Source of the DNA: Sunxiuqinia sp963974515
GTDB taxonomy: Bacteria > Bacteroidota > Bacteroidia > Bacteroidales > Prolixibacteraceae
Length of the DNA stretch: 18,940 nt
Assembly: GCF_963974515.1 (NCBI RefSeq)
Contig: NZ_CAXBDD010000074.1
Span: 1 to 18,940, forward strand
Direction: 5' to 3'
Part shown: piece after piece, positions 8,253 to 15,824 of the stretch
Layout of the letters: every line of letters starts with the position of its first letter
How positions within the stretch are numbered: the first letter of the stretch is position 1
The notes under the pieces: generated by a model
What the model was told of the DNA's origin: nothing
The model's input: only the letters and a program-made list of their open reading frames with translations
The model's database searches: none
Position numbers and translations under genes: made by a program

Positions 8253-8260
8253 TAAATTTG
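8253..8260 (+). promoter_or_regulatory. Bacteroidota -7 promoter element (TAAATTTG)
   Basis: TAAATTTG fits TAnnTTTG and ends 22 bases before the ATG at 8283. It supports that ATG over the in-frame TTG at 8268, which would lie at about the transcription start. Confidence 0.55.
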
Positions 8261-8282
8261 CACGATTTTGAAGTCTGCAAAC

Positions 8283-9185
8283 ATGCAAAAATTTCTCAAT
8301 AACATCATCGTTCTCTTCCTTAAAGCCTTCTCATATTTACCGTTTTGGCTTTTGTACCTGATCTCCGATGGAGCCTTCATCTTACTATTTCACATTTTCA
8401 GATACCGCAAGCAAGTGGTTTACGAGAACCTGCGTCGTTCCTTTCCGGAAAAAACAGAGAAAGAGATTGACCAGATTGCCAGAAAGTACTTTCATCATTT
8501 GTGCGACGTGTCGCTGGAAGCCATTAAATTGCACAGCATCAGCGAGGAAGAACTTGACAAGCGGTTGAAGGTGACCGGCGTGGAAAAGATGGAAGCTTAT
8601 TTTCGGAAGAAAAAGAGTGTCATTGTTCTGGCCATGCACTACAACAACTGGGAGTGGGGAGCCTCTGTGCAACGACTTTCGAGCCACCAGTTTTTGATGC
8701 TGTACAATCCGGTACGCAACAATTTCGAGATGGAACATTTCATTTTAAGCATGCGCGAACGTTTCGGAGGAATGACAGTTCCGGTGCACAAATCAGCACG
8801 CATGGCCATCCAGTTTGATCAAACCGACCGTCCCGGGTTGTTGTGGCTTGGAGCCGATCAAACACCTGCAGAAAACTCCAAATTTTGGACGATGTTCCTG
8901 AACCAGGAAACACCATTCTTTAGCGGCCCCGAAAAAATTGCCCACAAAACCAACCAGCCGGTATTTTTTCATCACACCCGAAAACTGGCCCGCGGAAAAT
9001 ATGAAATTATTCTGACCGAACTCATTGGCGAGCCCAATAAGGAAAAACCCGAAACAACACTGCTTCGCTACATCGACAAAATGGAAGCCATTATTCGCGA
9101 ACAACCCGAGTACTGGCTCTGGTCGCACCGCCGCTGGAAACACCAGCGCCCAGCCGGCATCCCGCTGCTTGAAAGGGAAGACTAA
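8283..9185 (+). CDS. LpxL/HtrB-family lysophospholipid/lipid A acyltransferase, copy 1
   Basis: 300 residues from the ATG at 8283. A hydrophobic N-terminus (residues about 3-30) anchors the protein at the inner membrane. The catalytic HX4E motif of the LpxL/HtrB family is His119 to Glu124 in MHYNNWEW. Other family pieces are LYNPVRN, GADQTP, FLNQETPFFSGPEKIA and the C-terminal YWLWSHRRWKHQRP. The family adds a secondary acyl chain to lipid A or related lipids, using acyl-ACP as donor. This is the first of three tandem paralogues and has its own -7 element. Copy 2 is very similar, roughly two thirds identical in residues by eye. The gene is complete. Which acyl position or lipid each copy acts on cannot be read from sequence. 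Confidence 0.9.
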   Translation: MQKFLNNIIVLFLKAFSYLPFWLLYLISDGAFILLFHIFRYRKQVVYENLRRSFPEKTEKEIDQIARKYFHHLCDVSLEAIKLHSISEEELDKRLKVTGVEKMEAYFRKKKSVIVLAMHYNNWEWGASVQRLSSHQFLMLYNPVRNNFEMEHFILSMRERFGGMTVPVHKSARMAIQFDQTDRPGLLWLGADQTPAENSKFWTMFLNQETPFFSGPEKIAHKTNQPVFFHHTRKLARGKYEIILTELIGEPNKEKPETTLLRYIDKMEAIIREQPEYWLWSHRRWKHQRPAGIPLLERED

Positions 9186-9571
9186 ACACCTGTCCTGCTG
9201 AACACTGATATGAACATATCGATCATCACTCCAGAAATACTTTAGTGAATTGTGAAAATAACTTCGCAATCTTCTATGATGATTTGATTTAGTCTGAAAA
9301 TTACTTGGTAAACTCTAAATTTTCTTTGGTTACCTCTAAAAATTCCTTCGTCATTTATGAAAAATGATCAATACCTTTAAAAAACAAGTAAGTAGATAAA
9401 CAAATCGATTCAATCCAGTTAATTGAAACAAACATCTCCCTCGGTGAATTATTTTTTGCATCTTGCGGCAAAACCAAAATTAACCGAGTGAGTTCGGCAT
9501 CGTTGCCGAACAATCGCAAACGCCGTCTGGAATTCTATATTGTAAAAGCAACGACCGCTAAAACTGAACCT
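9186..9571. other. Gene-free stretch with decayed 21-bp repeats and a likely promoter
   Basis: No convincing gene lies between the first two acyltransferase genes. The left part carries 21-bp repeats (9251-9355). The right part carries a -7-like TATTTTTTG at 9450-9458, one base longer than the consensus, flanked by the inverted arms CTCGGT (9440-9445) and ACCGAG (9483-9488). Part of the stretch (9488-9571) could be coding if the second acyltransferase starts at the upstream GTG. Confidence 0.55.
9251..9355. repeat. Decayed 21-bp tandem repeat, five units
   Basis: Units begin at 9251, 9272, 9293, 9314 and 9335, in exact 21-base register. The last three start TCTGAAAATT, TCTAAATTTT and TCTAAAAATT. 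The first (TGTGAAAATAACTTCG) matches the third at about 16 of 21 bases; the second is badly decayed. On the minus strand the last units encode a seven-residue repeat, MTKEFLEVTKENLEFTK, from an ATG at 9354 to a stop at 9301-9303. This 17-residue frame is too short to call a gene. Confidence 0.6.
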
Positions 9572-10486
9572 GTGAAAAGAATCATCAACCACCTGCTCAT
9601 CGCCTTTTTGGCAGCTCTGTCGTACCTACCTTTTCCGGTGCTGTTCACCTTGTCTGACCTGATGTACTTTGTGCTTTTCCATATCGTAGGGTACCGCAAG
9701 AAAGTGGTTTATACCAACCTTCGAAACGCCTTCCCTGAGAAAAGTGAACAGGCGATAGATGCGATTGCCCGTAAGTTTTATCACCATCTTTGCGACATCG
9801 GATTGGAAGGCATTAAGCTACACAGCATTTCGGAAAAGGAACTGGACAAGCGCATTACGCTCCACGGCCTAGAAAAAACGGAGGAATATTTCAGGCAACA
9901 GAAAAGCATTATTTTGTTGGGCATGCACTACGCCAACTGGGAGTGGAGCGCCAGTCTGCAACGCCTTTCGAACCACCAACTGCTGATGGTTTACAACCCG
10001 GTGCGCAACAACAAGGAGATGGAACGCTTCATCCTCGGAATGCGCGAACGCTTTGGCGCCATTTCTGTTCCGGTGCACAAGTCGGCCCGAACAGCAATTC
10101 AGTTTGATAAAACCGAACGCCCGGGCTGCATTTGGCTGGGTGCTGACCAAACACCCGCACCTAACACCCGCTTCTGGACGATGTTTCTGAACCAGGAAAC
10201 CCCATTCTTTAGCGGCCCCGAAAAAATCGCGGAGAAAACCAATCAGCCGGTATTTCTTCACTACGTGCGCAAGGTGGGGCGTGGCAAGTATGAAGTCCAA
10301 TTTATTGAACTGTTTCCTGAGCCGGCGAAAGAAAAACCCGACGATATTCTGCTGACGTACATCGACCGCTTGGAAAAGATTATCCGGGAAACCCCCGAAT
10401 ACTGGCTGTGGTCGCATCGCCGTTGGAAGCACCAACGCCCCGAAGGAATCAAGCTCATTGAACGCTTACCTAACCCGCGAGGATGA
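9572..10486 (+). CDS. LpxL/HtrB-family lysophospholipid/lipid A acyltransferase, copy 2
   Basis: 304 residues from the GTG at 9572. This start gives an N-terminus (KRIINHLL) like the other two copies and puts the catalytic His of MHYANWEW at residue 119, exactly as in copies 1 and 3. An in-frame GTG at 9488 would add 28 residues without counterpart in the paralogues; a promoter-like element lies just before it, so it is not excluded. HX4E is His119/Glu124. GADQTP, FLNQETPFFSGPEKIA and YWLWSHRRWKHQRP are shared with copy 1 almost unchanged. The product should be inner-membrane bound and acylate lipid A or a similar lipid. Its TGA overlaps the ATG of copy 3 (ATGA), so the two are translationally coupled. 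Confidence 0.88.
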   Translation: MKRIINHLLIAFLAALSYLPFPVLFTLSDLMYFVLFHIVGYRKKVVYTNLRNAFPEKSEQAIDAIARKFYHHLCDIGLEGIKLHSISEKELDKRITLHGLEKTEEYFRQQKSIILLGMHYANWEWSASLQRLSNHQLLMVYNPVRNNKEMERFILGMRERFGAISVPVHKSARTAIQFDKTERPGCIWLGADQTPAPNTRFWTMFLNQETPFFSGPEKIAEKTNQPVFLHYVRKVGRGKYEVQFIELFPEPAKEKPDDILLTYIDRLEKIIRETPEYWLWSHRRWKHQRPEGIKLIERLPNPRG

Positions 10487-11373
10487 AAAAAGTGCTCACC
10501 CATATCGCCTTTGCCGGACTGACACTGCTGTCGCTCCTTCCCTTCCGCTTGCTTTATGCCTTGTCCGATGTAACTTCCGCTTTGGTTTTCCACGTGTTTG
10601 ACTACCGAAAGCAAGTGGTGATTGAAAACCTGAAAAAATCTTTTCCCGAGAAATCCGCTTCTGAAAACAAGCTGCTAGCCCGCAAATTTTATCGCCATTT
10701 ATGCGACCTGCTCTTCGAATCCTTCAAGCTGAAAACCATTTCGCCCGATGAGCTAAAAAAACGAATGGTAGTCGCCAATCCTGACGTAGTGAACCATTAT
10801 TTTAAAGAGGGAAAAAGTGTGCTCGTGTTGACCATGCACTACAACAACTGGGAGTGGAACGCCATTTTGCCCCAGCTACTGAAACACCACTGCTTGCTGG
10901 TTTACAATCCGGCACGAAACCTAAACTGGGATGCCTACATTAACCAAATGCGTGGGCGCTTTGGGGGCGAACTGGTGCCAACCAAGAGAATTCTGAAAAG
11001 GATAATGGACTGCGAAAAACAGCCACACGCAACGCTCACCTGGCTCTGTGCCGATCAACGGCCCCTGCAGAACACCCACTTTTGGACCACGTTCCTGAAC
11101 CAGGAGGCCGGTTTCTTTCCGGGCCCTGAAGCACTGGCACGGCATACCAACTTCCCGGTGCTTTACCAGCATGTTGAAAAAGTGAAGCGGGGACACTACC
11201 GCATGCATTTCGAATTGCTTGCAGAAAACCCGGCATCGCTTCCACCCAACGAAACACTTCATCGGTATGTCCGGAAAATTGAAAGCCTGATTCAAGCCCA
11301 CCCCGAATTTTACCTTTGGTCGCACAAGCGCTGGAAACACCAATGCCCCACACAAAACAATAGACACAGCTGA
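10483..11373 (+). CDS. LpxL/HtrB-family lysophospholipid/lipid A acyltransferase, copy 3
   Basis: 296 residues. The start codon overlaps the stop of copy 2 by four bases. HX4E is His119/Glu124 in MHYNNWEW. The sequence keeps family pieces (VYNPARN, CADQRP, FLNQEAGFFPGPEALA, FYLWSHKRWKHQCP) but is clearly more divergent than copies 1 and 2 are from each other, for example ILKRIMDCEKQ in place of the shared SARMAIQFD/SARTAIQFD. This suggests an older split and perhaps a different acyl site or chain length. It has a hydrophobic N-terminal anchor. It is followed after 31 bases by a small secreted protein gene in the same direction, probably the same transcript. Confidence 0.88.
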   Translation: MKKVLTHIAFAGLTLLSLLPFRLLYALSDVTSALVFHVFDYRKQVVIENLKKSFPEKSASENKLLARKFYRHLCDLLFESFKLKTISPDELKKRMVVANPDVVNHYFKEGKSVLVLTMHYNNWEWNAILPQLLKHHCLLVYNPARNLNWDAYINQMRGRFGGELVPTKRILKRIMDCEKQPHATLTWLCADQRPLQNTHFWTTFLNQEAGFFPGPEALARHTNFPVLYQHVEKVKRGHYRMHFELLAENPASLPPNETLHRYVRKIESLIQAHPEFYLWSHKRWKHQCPTQNNRHS

Positions 11374-11404
11374 TTTTCGTTCTGCTAAGGAAAACTTTTA
11401 CCCA

Positions 11405-11977
11405 ATGAAACAAACAACTTGCGGAAAACAATTCGAAGCTGCGAACACAAAAATAAGAAAGCCAGCCCTTCTTTTCATCGTGATTTTGCTTACGCTAAGC
11501 GTGTCGGCTCAAGTAGAGTTGGATCAAGCGCTGAGGCAAGCAACCGGGCAAAGCCAACGGGCCCTGAAAGCAGCAGAACGAACCGCCGGGCACTTCGGCT
11601 TTCTGCATGGGGCATACGACCGTGCTGAAATCAACCGTCACCTGACCGATGCCCGGGAAGATCTCGACAGCCTGCGACGTCACACTCGAGAGGCTGCCTA
11701 TCAAAGCTCCGATGCCGCCTATTTTGCCAAAACCGGTTCGCTTGAAATGCCGGAGCAACTGGCTGCCGAAGCAAAAATATTTTTTCAGTCCGTTACGCGA
11801 ACGCTGGACGAAATTGTCAAAAAGATTGACGAATTCATCACCCACGGCACGTCTAATGAGGATGCCTACCTCAACCAACGGCTGGAAGATTTTGAGCAAG
11901 CCAAACAGCAACTGCACCAAGCTCACCAAAAGCTACAGCAGGCGAACAAGTTGGTGAACACAGATCGGGCAGATTAA
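11405..11977 (+). CDS. Small secreted alpha-helical protein of unknown function
   Basis: 190 residues; I do not recognise the family. Residues 20-37 (PALLFIVILLTLSVSAQ, with a positive stretch before) look like a signal peptide with cleavage after VSA. The N-terminal part before it is rather long, so a later start is possible, although the next in-frame Met lies well inside the mature protein. The rest is helical and charged, with a Gln-rich heptad-like C-terminal stretch (RLEDFEQAKQQLHQAHQ) that could form a coiled coil. No Cys occurs in the mature part and no enzymatic motif is visible. It lies 31 bases after acyltransferase copy 3 and probably shares its transcript. A periplasmic or envelope-associated role is a guess from export signal and position. 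Confidence 0.7.
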   Translation: MKQTTCGKQFEAANTKIRKPALLFIVILLTLSVSAQVELDQALRQATGQSQRALKAAERTAGHFGFLHGAYDRAEINRHLTDAREDLDSLRRHTREAAYQSSDAAYFAKTGSLEMPEQLAAEAKIFFQSVTRTLDEIVKKIDEFITHGTSNEDAYLNQRLEDFEQAKQQLHQAHQKLQQANKLVNTDRAD

Positions 11978-12223
11978 ACACCAAAGGCCATCCAGCTTGA
12001 AGATTCAGGCTCAATTCAAATTCTTGTGGAGACTAGCATAACCCTTTTAAATTATCATCTGCTAAGATCTAAATGCATAAAATAAGGCTTTTTTTTTCTC
12101 GATAGTGAATTTGACTGGTTATTCAACCCGTTCCCTATAGAATTTCTATTGAAGCAAAACTCACTTGAAAGAAGTGAACAGCAAACCAGACAAAAAAACA
12201 TCCCGCAAATCAAAAACACTTAT

Positions 12224-12231
12224 TACTTTTG
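12224..12231 (+). promoter_or_regulatory. Bacteroidota -7 promoter element (TACTTTTG)
   Basis: TACTTTTG matches TAnnTTTG and ends 19 bases before the ATG at 12251, giving a very short leader. Two small dyads lie upstream: ATAGAATTTCTAT at 12137-12149 and TCACTT/AAGTGA at 12161-12177. They could be operator sites but may be chance. Confidence 0.55.
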
Positions 12232-12250
12232 TTGAAACATCCGATTAAAC

Positions 12251-13117
12251 ATGCTCATGAAAGACTTTTTCGTTAAATCGCACGGCTTGGGAAACGACTA
12301 CATCGTGATGAATAGTCACGACATTAGCTTCGAGATGAACACCGAAAACATCCAAACCATTTGTGATGTGCACTACGGCCTTGGCTCCGATGGCATTTTG
12401 CTTTTGGTTGATTCCACGAAAGCCGACTTCGGCCTGCGCATCCTGAATCCCGATGGTTCGGAAGCTGAGAAAAGTGGCAATGGCCTCCGCATTTTTGCTA
12501 AGTATTTGTTTGACTATGGGTTTGCCAAAAGCAAAACCTTTAGCATTGACACCTTGGGCGGCGTGGTCTATGCTGAAGTGATGGAGACGGATAACGAAAA
12601 AGCCCGTACCATCCAGGTCGATATGGGAAAGGCCATTTTTGAAGCCGCCAAAGTTCCGGTAAGCAGCGACTTGGTGGAGTGTCTGGACGAAGCCCTGTTT
12701 TTGAAAGACCGGTCGTACCTGATCAATTGCGTATCAGTAGGCAATCCGCACTGCGTCATTTTAAAGGATGAGTTATCGGAAGCTGAAATCAAACAGTACG
12801 GTAGCGAAATTGAGAATCATCCCAAGTTTCCAAACCGCATCAACCTGCAATTTGCCAAAGTGCTTTCGCCCGATGAGGTGGAAATCCTGATCTGGGAACG
12901 CGGTGCCGGCTACACCTTGGCCTCCGGAAGCTCATCGAGTGCCGTAGCAGCCGTGATGGTGAAGAAAGGACTGACTAACCGAAACATGAACGTGAAAATG
13001 CCGGGCGGAACCCTCCGGCTGGAAATCGCAGAAGACTGGCAAATCCGAATGACTGGGGAAGTCCGAGAAATTGCCAGCGGATACTTAAGCCAGGAATTGC
13101 TGAAGGATTTAAGGTAG
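12251..13117 (+). CDS. dapF: DapF-like epimerase with both catalytic cysteines replaced by serine
   Basis: 288 residues (an ATG at 12257 is an equally good start). The fold and landmarks are those of diaminopimelate epimerase, which interconverts LL- and meso-DAP for lysine and cell-wall synthesis: HGLGNDYIV at residues 11-19, GLGSDGILL, NPDGSEAEKSGNGLR, NPHC with His167, and ERGAGYTLASGSSSS with Glu216. In the known enzyme the two Cys in the AExCGNG and LACGTG motifs act as the acid/base pair. Here they are Ser75 (codon AGT, 12473-12475) and Ser225 (codon TCC, 12923-12925). The spacing from Glu216 to Ser225 equals that from Glu208 to Cys217 in the Haemophilus enzyme, so the alignment is firm. 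The reading frame is intact, so it is not an obvious pseudogene. It may be a divergent epimerase, a different isomerase, or a non-catalytic protein. It is followed by a DAP-decarboxylase-like gene. Confidence 0.85.
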   Translation: MLMKDFFVKSHGLGNDYIVMNSHDISFEMNTENIQTICDVHYGLGSDGILLLVDSTKADFGLRILNPDGSEAEKSGNGLRIFAKYLFDYGFAKSKTFSIDTLGGVVYAEVMETDNEKARTIQVDMGKAIFEAAKVPVSSDLVECLDEALFLKDRSYLINCVSVGNPHCVILKDELSEAEIKQYGSEIENHPKFPNRINLQFAKVLSPDEVEILIWERGAGYTLASGSSSSAVAAVMVKKGLTNRNMNVKMPGGTLRLEIAEDWQIRMTGEVREIASGYLSQELLKDLR

Positions 13118-13205
13118 ACCACTATCACGGACCGGTTCATATCAAATGTTTGTTAACAGCCCGGCTGCTTATGCAGATTTATTCTAAATAATCTCTGCAA
13201 ATTCC

Positions 13206-13213
13206 TATCTTTG
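13206..13213 (+). promoter_or_regulatory. Bacteroidota -7 promoter element (TATCTTTG)
   Basis: TATCTTTG matches TAnnTTTG and ends 23 bases before the ATG at 13237. The decarboxylase gene can therefore be transcribed independently of the DapF-like gene 119 bases upstream. Confidence 0.55.
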
Positions 13214-13236
13214 TTTTTTGCAAAAAATCACAATTT

Positions 13237-14499
13237 ATGCTGGAAAAAAAATTACCTTTTGACAAAGATCAGTTGGAACAGATTATCGAAAAGCACCCGA
13301 CTCCTTTTCATATTTATGATGAAAAAGGCATGTTGGATTATGCCCAAAAATTCAACGAAGCCTTTTCGTGGAACGAAGGTTTCAAAGAGTATTATGCCAT
13401 TAAGGCGGCGCCAAACCCATACCTGATGCGGCTTTTACGGAAGCAGGGTTTTGGTATCGACTGCAGTTCGATGGCCGAGCTGTTACTGGCCGAAAAAGTG
13501 GGCATGCGCGGCGAAGAAATCATGTTCACCTCCAATGACACGCCAGCCTACGAATTCCAAAAAGCGATGGAACTGGGCGCTGTTATCAACCTGGACGACA
13601 TCAAACACATTGACTACCTGGAAAAGCACACAGGACTGCCCGAACTGGTTAGCTTCCGCTACAATCCCGGTGCCCTGAAAGGCGGCAATACCATTATCGG
13701 CAACCCCGAAGATTCGAAATACGGATTTACCCGCGAGCAGTTGTTCGAGGGCTACAAGAAACTGAAAGACAAAGGCGTAAAACGCTTCGGCATTCATACC
13801 ATGGTAGCTTCGAATGAGTTGGACGCAGACTACTTTGTTGAAACTGCTGAAATCATTTTTGATGTGATTGTTGACCTGGCCAAAGAACTGGATATTCGTT
13901 TTGAATTTGCCAACTTGGGTGGCGGCATTGGCATTCCATACAAAAGTGAACACAGACCAGTGAACCTGAACCGGGTGAGTGAAGGTATCAAGGAGCTGTA
14001 CGAAAAACTGATTGTAGGTAACGGACTGGATCCGCTGAAGATTTATTTTGAATCGGGACGCGCCATTACCGGGCCTTTCGGATTTTTGGTTTCCCGAGTA
14101 TTGCACATTAAGGAAACCTATAAGAAATATGCCGGTCTCGATTCGTGCATGGCCAACCTCATGCGCCCCGCCTTGTATGGCGCCTACCACCACATTACTG
14201 TGATGGGCAAGGAAAACGCCCCGCACAAACATTTATACGACGTAACCGGCTCGCTGTGCGAAAACAACGATAAATTTGCCATTAACCGCCTGCTACCGGA
14301 AATCAACTCCGACGACCTGGTAGTGATTCACGATACCGGCGCACACGGCCATTCCATGGGCTTCAACTATAATGGTAAGCTCCGCTCTGCGGAGTTGCTG
14401 CTACGTCCAAATGGCGAAGTGGTTGAAATTCGCCGGGCGGAAACATTCGACGATTTGTTTGCCACCCTCGATTTTGATGCGGCGAACCAGTTTGAATAA
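13237..14499 (+). CDS. Divergent fold-III PLP decarboxylase (DAP/ornithine decarboxylase-like)
   Basis: 420 residues, with the alanine-racemase-type barrel and C-terminal beta domain of group IV decarboxylases. The PLP lysine is Lys56 in YYAIKAAPNP. Other landmarks are GIDCSSMAELLLA, FANLGGGIGIPY, ESGRAITGPFG, LMRPALYGAYHHI, and the subunit-crossing catalytic Cys341 in GSLCENND, with Glu342 as in the CESGD motif of DAP decarboxylase. It departs from standard LysA where that has HIGSQ: here the segment is GIHTMVASNE. It also has GSLCENND instead of GPxCESGD. The likely reaction is decarboxylation of meso-DAP or a related diamino acid in the cytoplasm. LysA is the nearest name, but the departures and the unusual DapF-like neighbour leave the substrate open. 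A strong terminator follows. Confidence 0.85.
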   Translation: MLEKKLPFDKDQLEQIIEKHPTPFHIYDEKGMLDYAQKFNEAFSWNEGFKEYYAIKAAPNPYLMRLLRKQGFGIDCSSMAELLLAEKVGMRGEEIMFTSNDTPAYEFQKAMELGAVINLDDIKHIDYLEKHTGLPELVSFRYNPGALKGGNTIIGNPEDSKYGFTREQLFEGYKKLKDKGVKRFGIHTMVASNELDADYFVETAEIIFDVIVDLAKELDIRFEFANLGGGIGIPYKSEHRPVNLNRVSEGIKELYEKLIVGNGLDPLKIYFESGRAITGPFGFLVSRVLHIKETYKKYAGLDSCMANLMRPALYGAYHHITVMGKENAPHKHLYDVTGSLCENNDKFAINRLLPEINSDDLVVIHDTGAHGHSMGFNYNGKLRSAELLLRPNGEVVEIRRAETFDDLFATLDFDAANQFE

Positions 14500-14520
14500 A
14501 CTTTGTTCCCCTTATAGTCT

Positions 14521-14554
14521 AAGCCGGATATGTTTTCATGTCTGGCTTTTTTTT
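14521..14554 (+). terminator. Rho-independent terminator after the decarboxylase gene
   Basis: An 11-pair stem (AAGCCGGATAT at 14521-14531, ATGTCTGGCTT at 14538-14548, with two G-T pairs) encloses a six-base loop and runs into eight Ts (14547-14554). It lies 21 bases after the stop codon and separates the decarboxylase gene from the glycosyltransferase gene. Confidence 0.88.
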
Positions 14555-14579
14555 GGGAAAAAAACAGTCGAAGACCATG

Positions 14580-14605
14580 GAACACAATTGTCTTTGAATG
14601 TGTTC
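14580..14605. repeat. 7-bp inverted repeat upstream of glycosyltransferase gene
   Basis: GAACACA (14580-14586) and TGTGTTC (14599-14605) are perfect inverted arms around 12 bases, about 80 bases before the -7 element of the next gene. It could be an operator; no T-run follows. Confidence 0.35.
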
Positions 14606-14684
14606 AACCATCTTCAACGTCATTTAGCCCATTTGATTCGATCCTTTTTATCAACCTTCAAGCTCTGCGTTCACGCTGATTTTG

Positions 14685-14692
14685 TATTTTTG
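14685..14692 (+). promoter_or_regulatory. Bacteroidota -7 element abutting the start codon (TATTTTTG)
   Basis: TATTTTTG ends only four bases before the ATG at 14697. If used in the usual way, transcription would begin at or within a base or two of the A of ATG, giving a leaderless mRNA for the glycosyltransferase. Confidence 0.5.
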
Positions 14693-14696
14693 ACAA

Positions 14697-15824
14697 ATGG
14701 ATGAAAAACTAAAAATCGGCTTTGATGCCAAACGAGCCTTTCTGAATTCCGTTGGTCTGGGGAACTACAGTCGGACCACCATCTGTTCGTTGGCGCATTT
14801 TTATCCAGAGAATGATTACCTGTTGTACAGCCCCGCAAACCATAGCCAATACTTTCATCCCCCGCAAAACACCATACTTGTTCAACCGGATAATTTCTGG
14901 TGGCAAACCTTTAAGTCACTCTGGCGTAGCTACCGCATCACACGGATGGCCGAAAAAGCCGAACTAGACATCTATCACGGGCTGAGCCACGAGCTTCCCC
15001 TGGGCATTCAGCAAACGGCCATCAAAAGTGTGGTGACCGTACACGACGTGATTTTTATGCGCTACCCCGAGTTTTATCAGCCGGCCGATCGCAAAATCTA
15101 CCGCAGTAAACTGGAATATGCCTGTCGCGAAGCAGACAAAGTGATAGCGATCAGCCGACAAACCAAGAACGACCTGGTTGACTATCTCAGTCTGAATCCC
15201 GGTAAGATTGAGGTAATTTACCAAGCCATAAATTCAATTTATTTTGAAGCCACACCACCGGAGGAGTTGAAGCAAACCCAAAGCCAACTTAAGATTCCCG
15301 GCAGATTCATGCTCACCGTTGGGACCATTGAAGCCCGCAAAAACCTGGAATCCATTCTCAAAGCTATGGAACTCGCGGATGATGGACTTCCGCTGGTTGT
15401 GGTGGGCAAATCCACCCCTTACCTGGACAGCCTTCAACCTCAAATTCAAGTGCTGAAGGACAAGCTCATTTTTTTACACCAGGTGACCGACCGCGAACTG
15501 AGCCACCTTTACCAGTTGGCTGAGCTGATGCTTTACCCTTCGGTGTTTGAAGGCTTTGGCCTGCCGGTTGTAGAAGCACAGGCCTGCGGCTGTCCGGTTA
15601 TCACTTCAAAAGCTGGTGCCCTACCCGAAACCGGTGGCGATGGCGCACACTATGTGGAAGCACAAAACGCCGACGAAATCAACCAAGGCATTCAAGAAAT
15701 CGTTCAAAACAAAGCCTACCGGGACGAGCTGATTCGAAAAGGTCTGCAAAATGCCCAACGGTTCACACCGCAAAACTACGCACAACAACTCATGCAATTT
15801 TATACCCAATTAGCCCATGCATAA
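14697..15824 (+). CDS. GT4-family (GT-B fold) glycosyltransferase
   Basis: 375 residues. The C-terminal half carries the retaining GT4 signature: GTIEARKNLESILKA at about residue 205 and the EX7E motif in FEGFGLPVVEAQACG, followed by GALPETGGDGAHYV. The N-terminal half begins IGFDAKRAF and has the early glycine-rich loop GLGNYSR, which usually lies near the acceptor or phosphate site. The family moves a sugar from a nucleotide-sugar to a glycan or lipid acceptor on the cytoplasmic face of the membrane; donor and acceptor cannot be told here. It stands alone, away from any capsule or O-antigen cluster visible in the window. Its stop overlaps the start of the next gene by eight bases, so the two are coupled. 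The start codon is set by the ATG at 14697 directly after the promoter element. Confidence 0.9.
   Translation: MDEKLKIGFDAKRAFLNSVGLGNYSRTTICSLAHFYPENDYLLYSPANHSQYFHPPQNTILVQPDNFWWQTFKSLWRSYRITRMAEKAELDIYHGLSHELPLGIQQTAIKSVVTVHDVIFMRYPEFYQPADRKIYRSKLEYACREADKVIAISRQTKNDLVDYLSLNPGKIEVIYQAINSIYFEATPPEELKQTQSQLKIPGRFMLTVGTIEARKNLESILKAMELADDGLPLVVVGKSTPYLDSLQPQIQVLKDKLIFLHQVTDRELSHLYQLAELMLYPSVFEGFGLPVVEAQACGCPVITSKAGALPETGGDGAHYVEAQNADEINQGIQEIVQNKAYRDELIRKGLQNAQRFTPQNYAQQLMQFYTQLAHA

Noticed and set aside
9869..10435. Minus-strand open frame opposite acyltransferase copy 2
   Set aside because: Similar antisense frames appear opposite copies 1 and 3, as expected for shadows of homologous genes.
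13483..14232. Minus-strand open frame of about 249 codons inside the decarboxylase gene
   Set aside because: Antisense to conserved PLP-enzyme motifs; long antisense frames are common in this codon usage.
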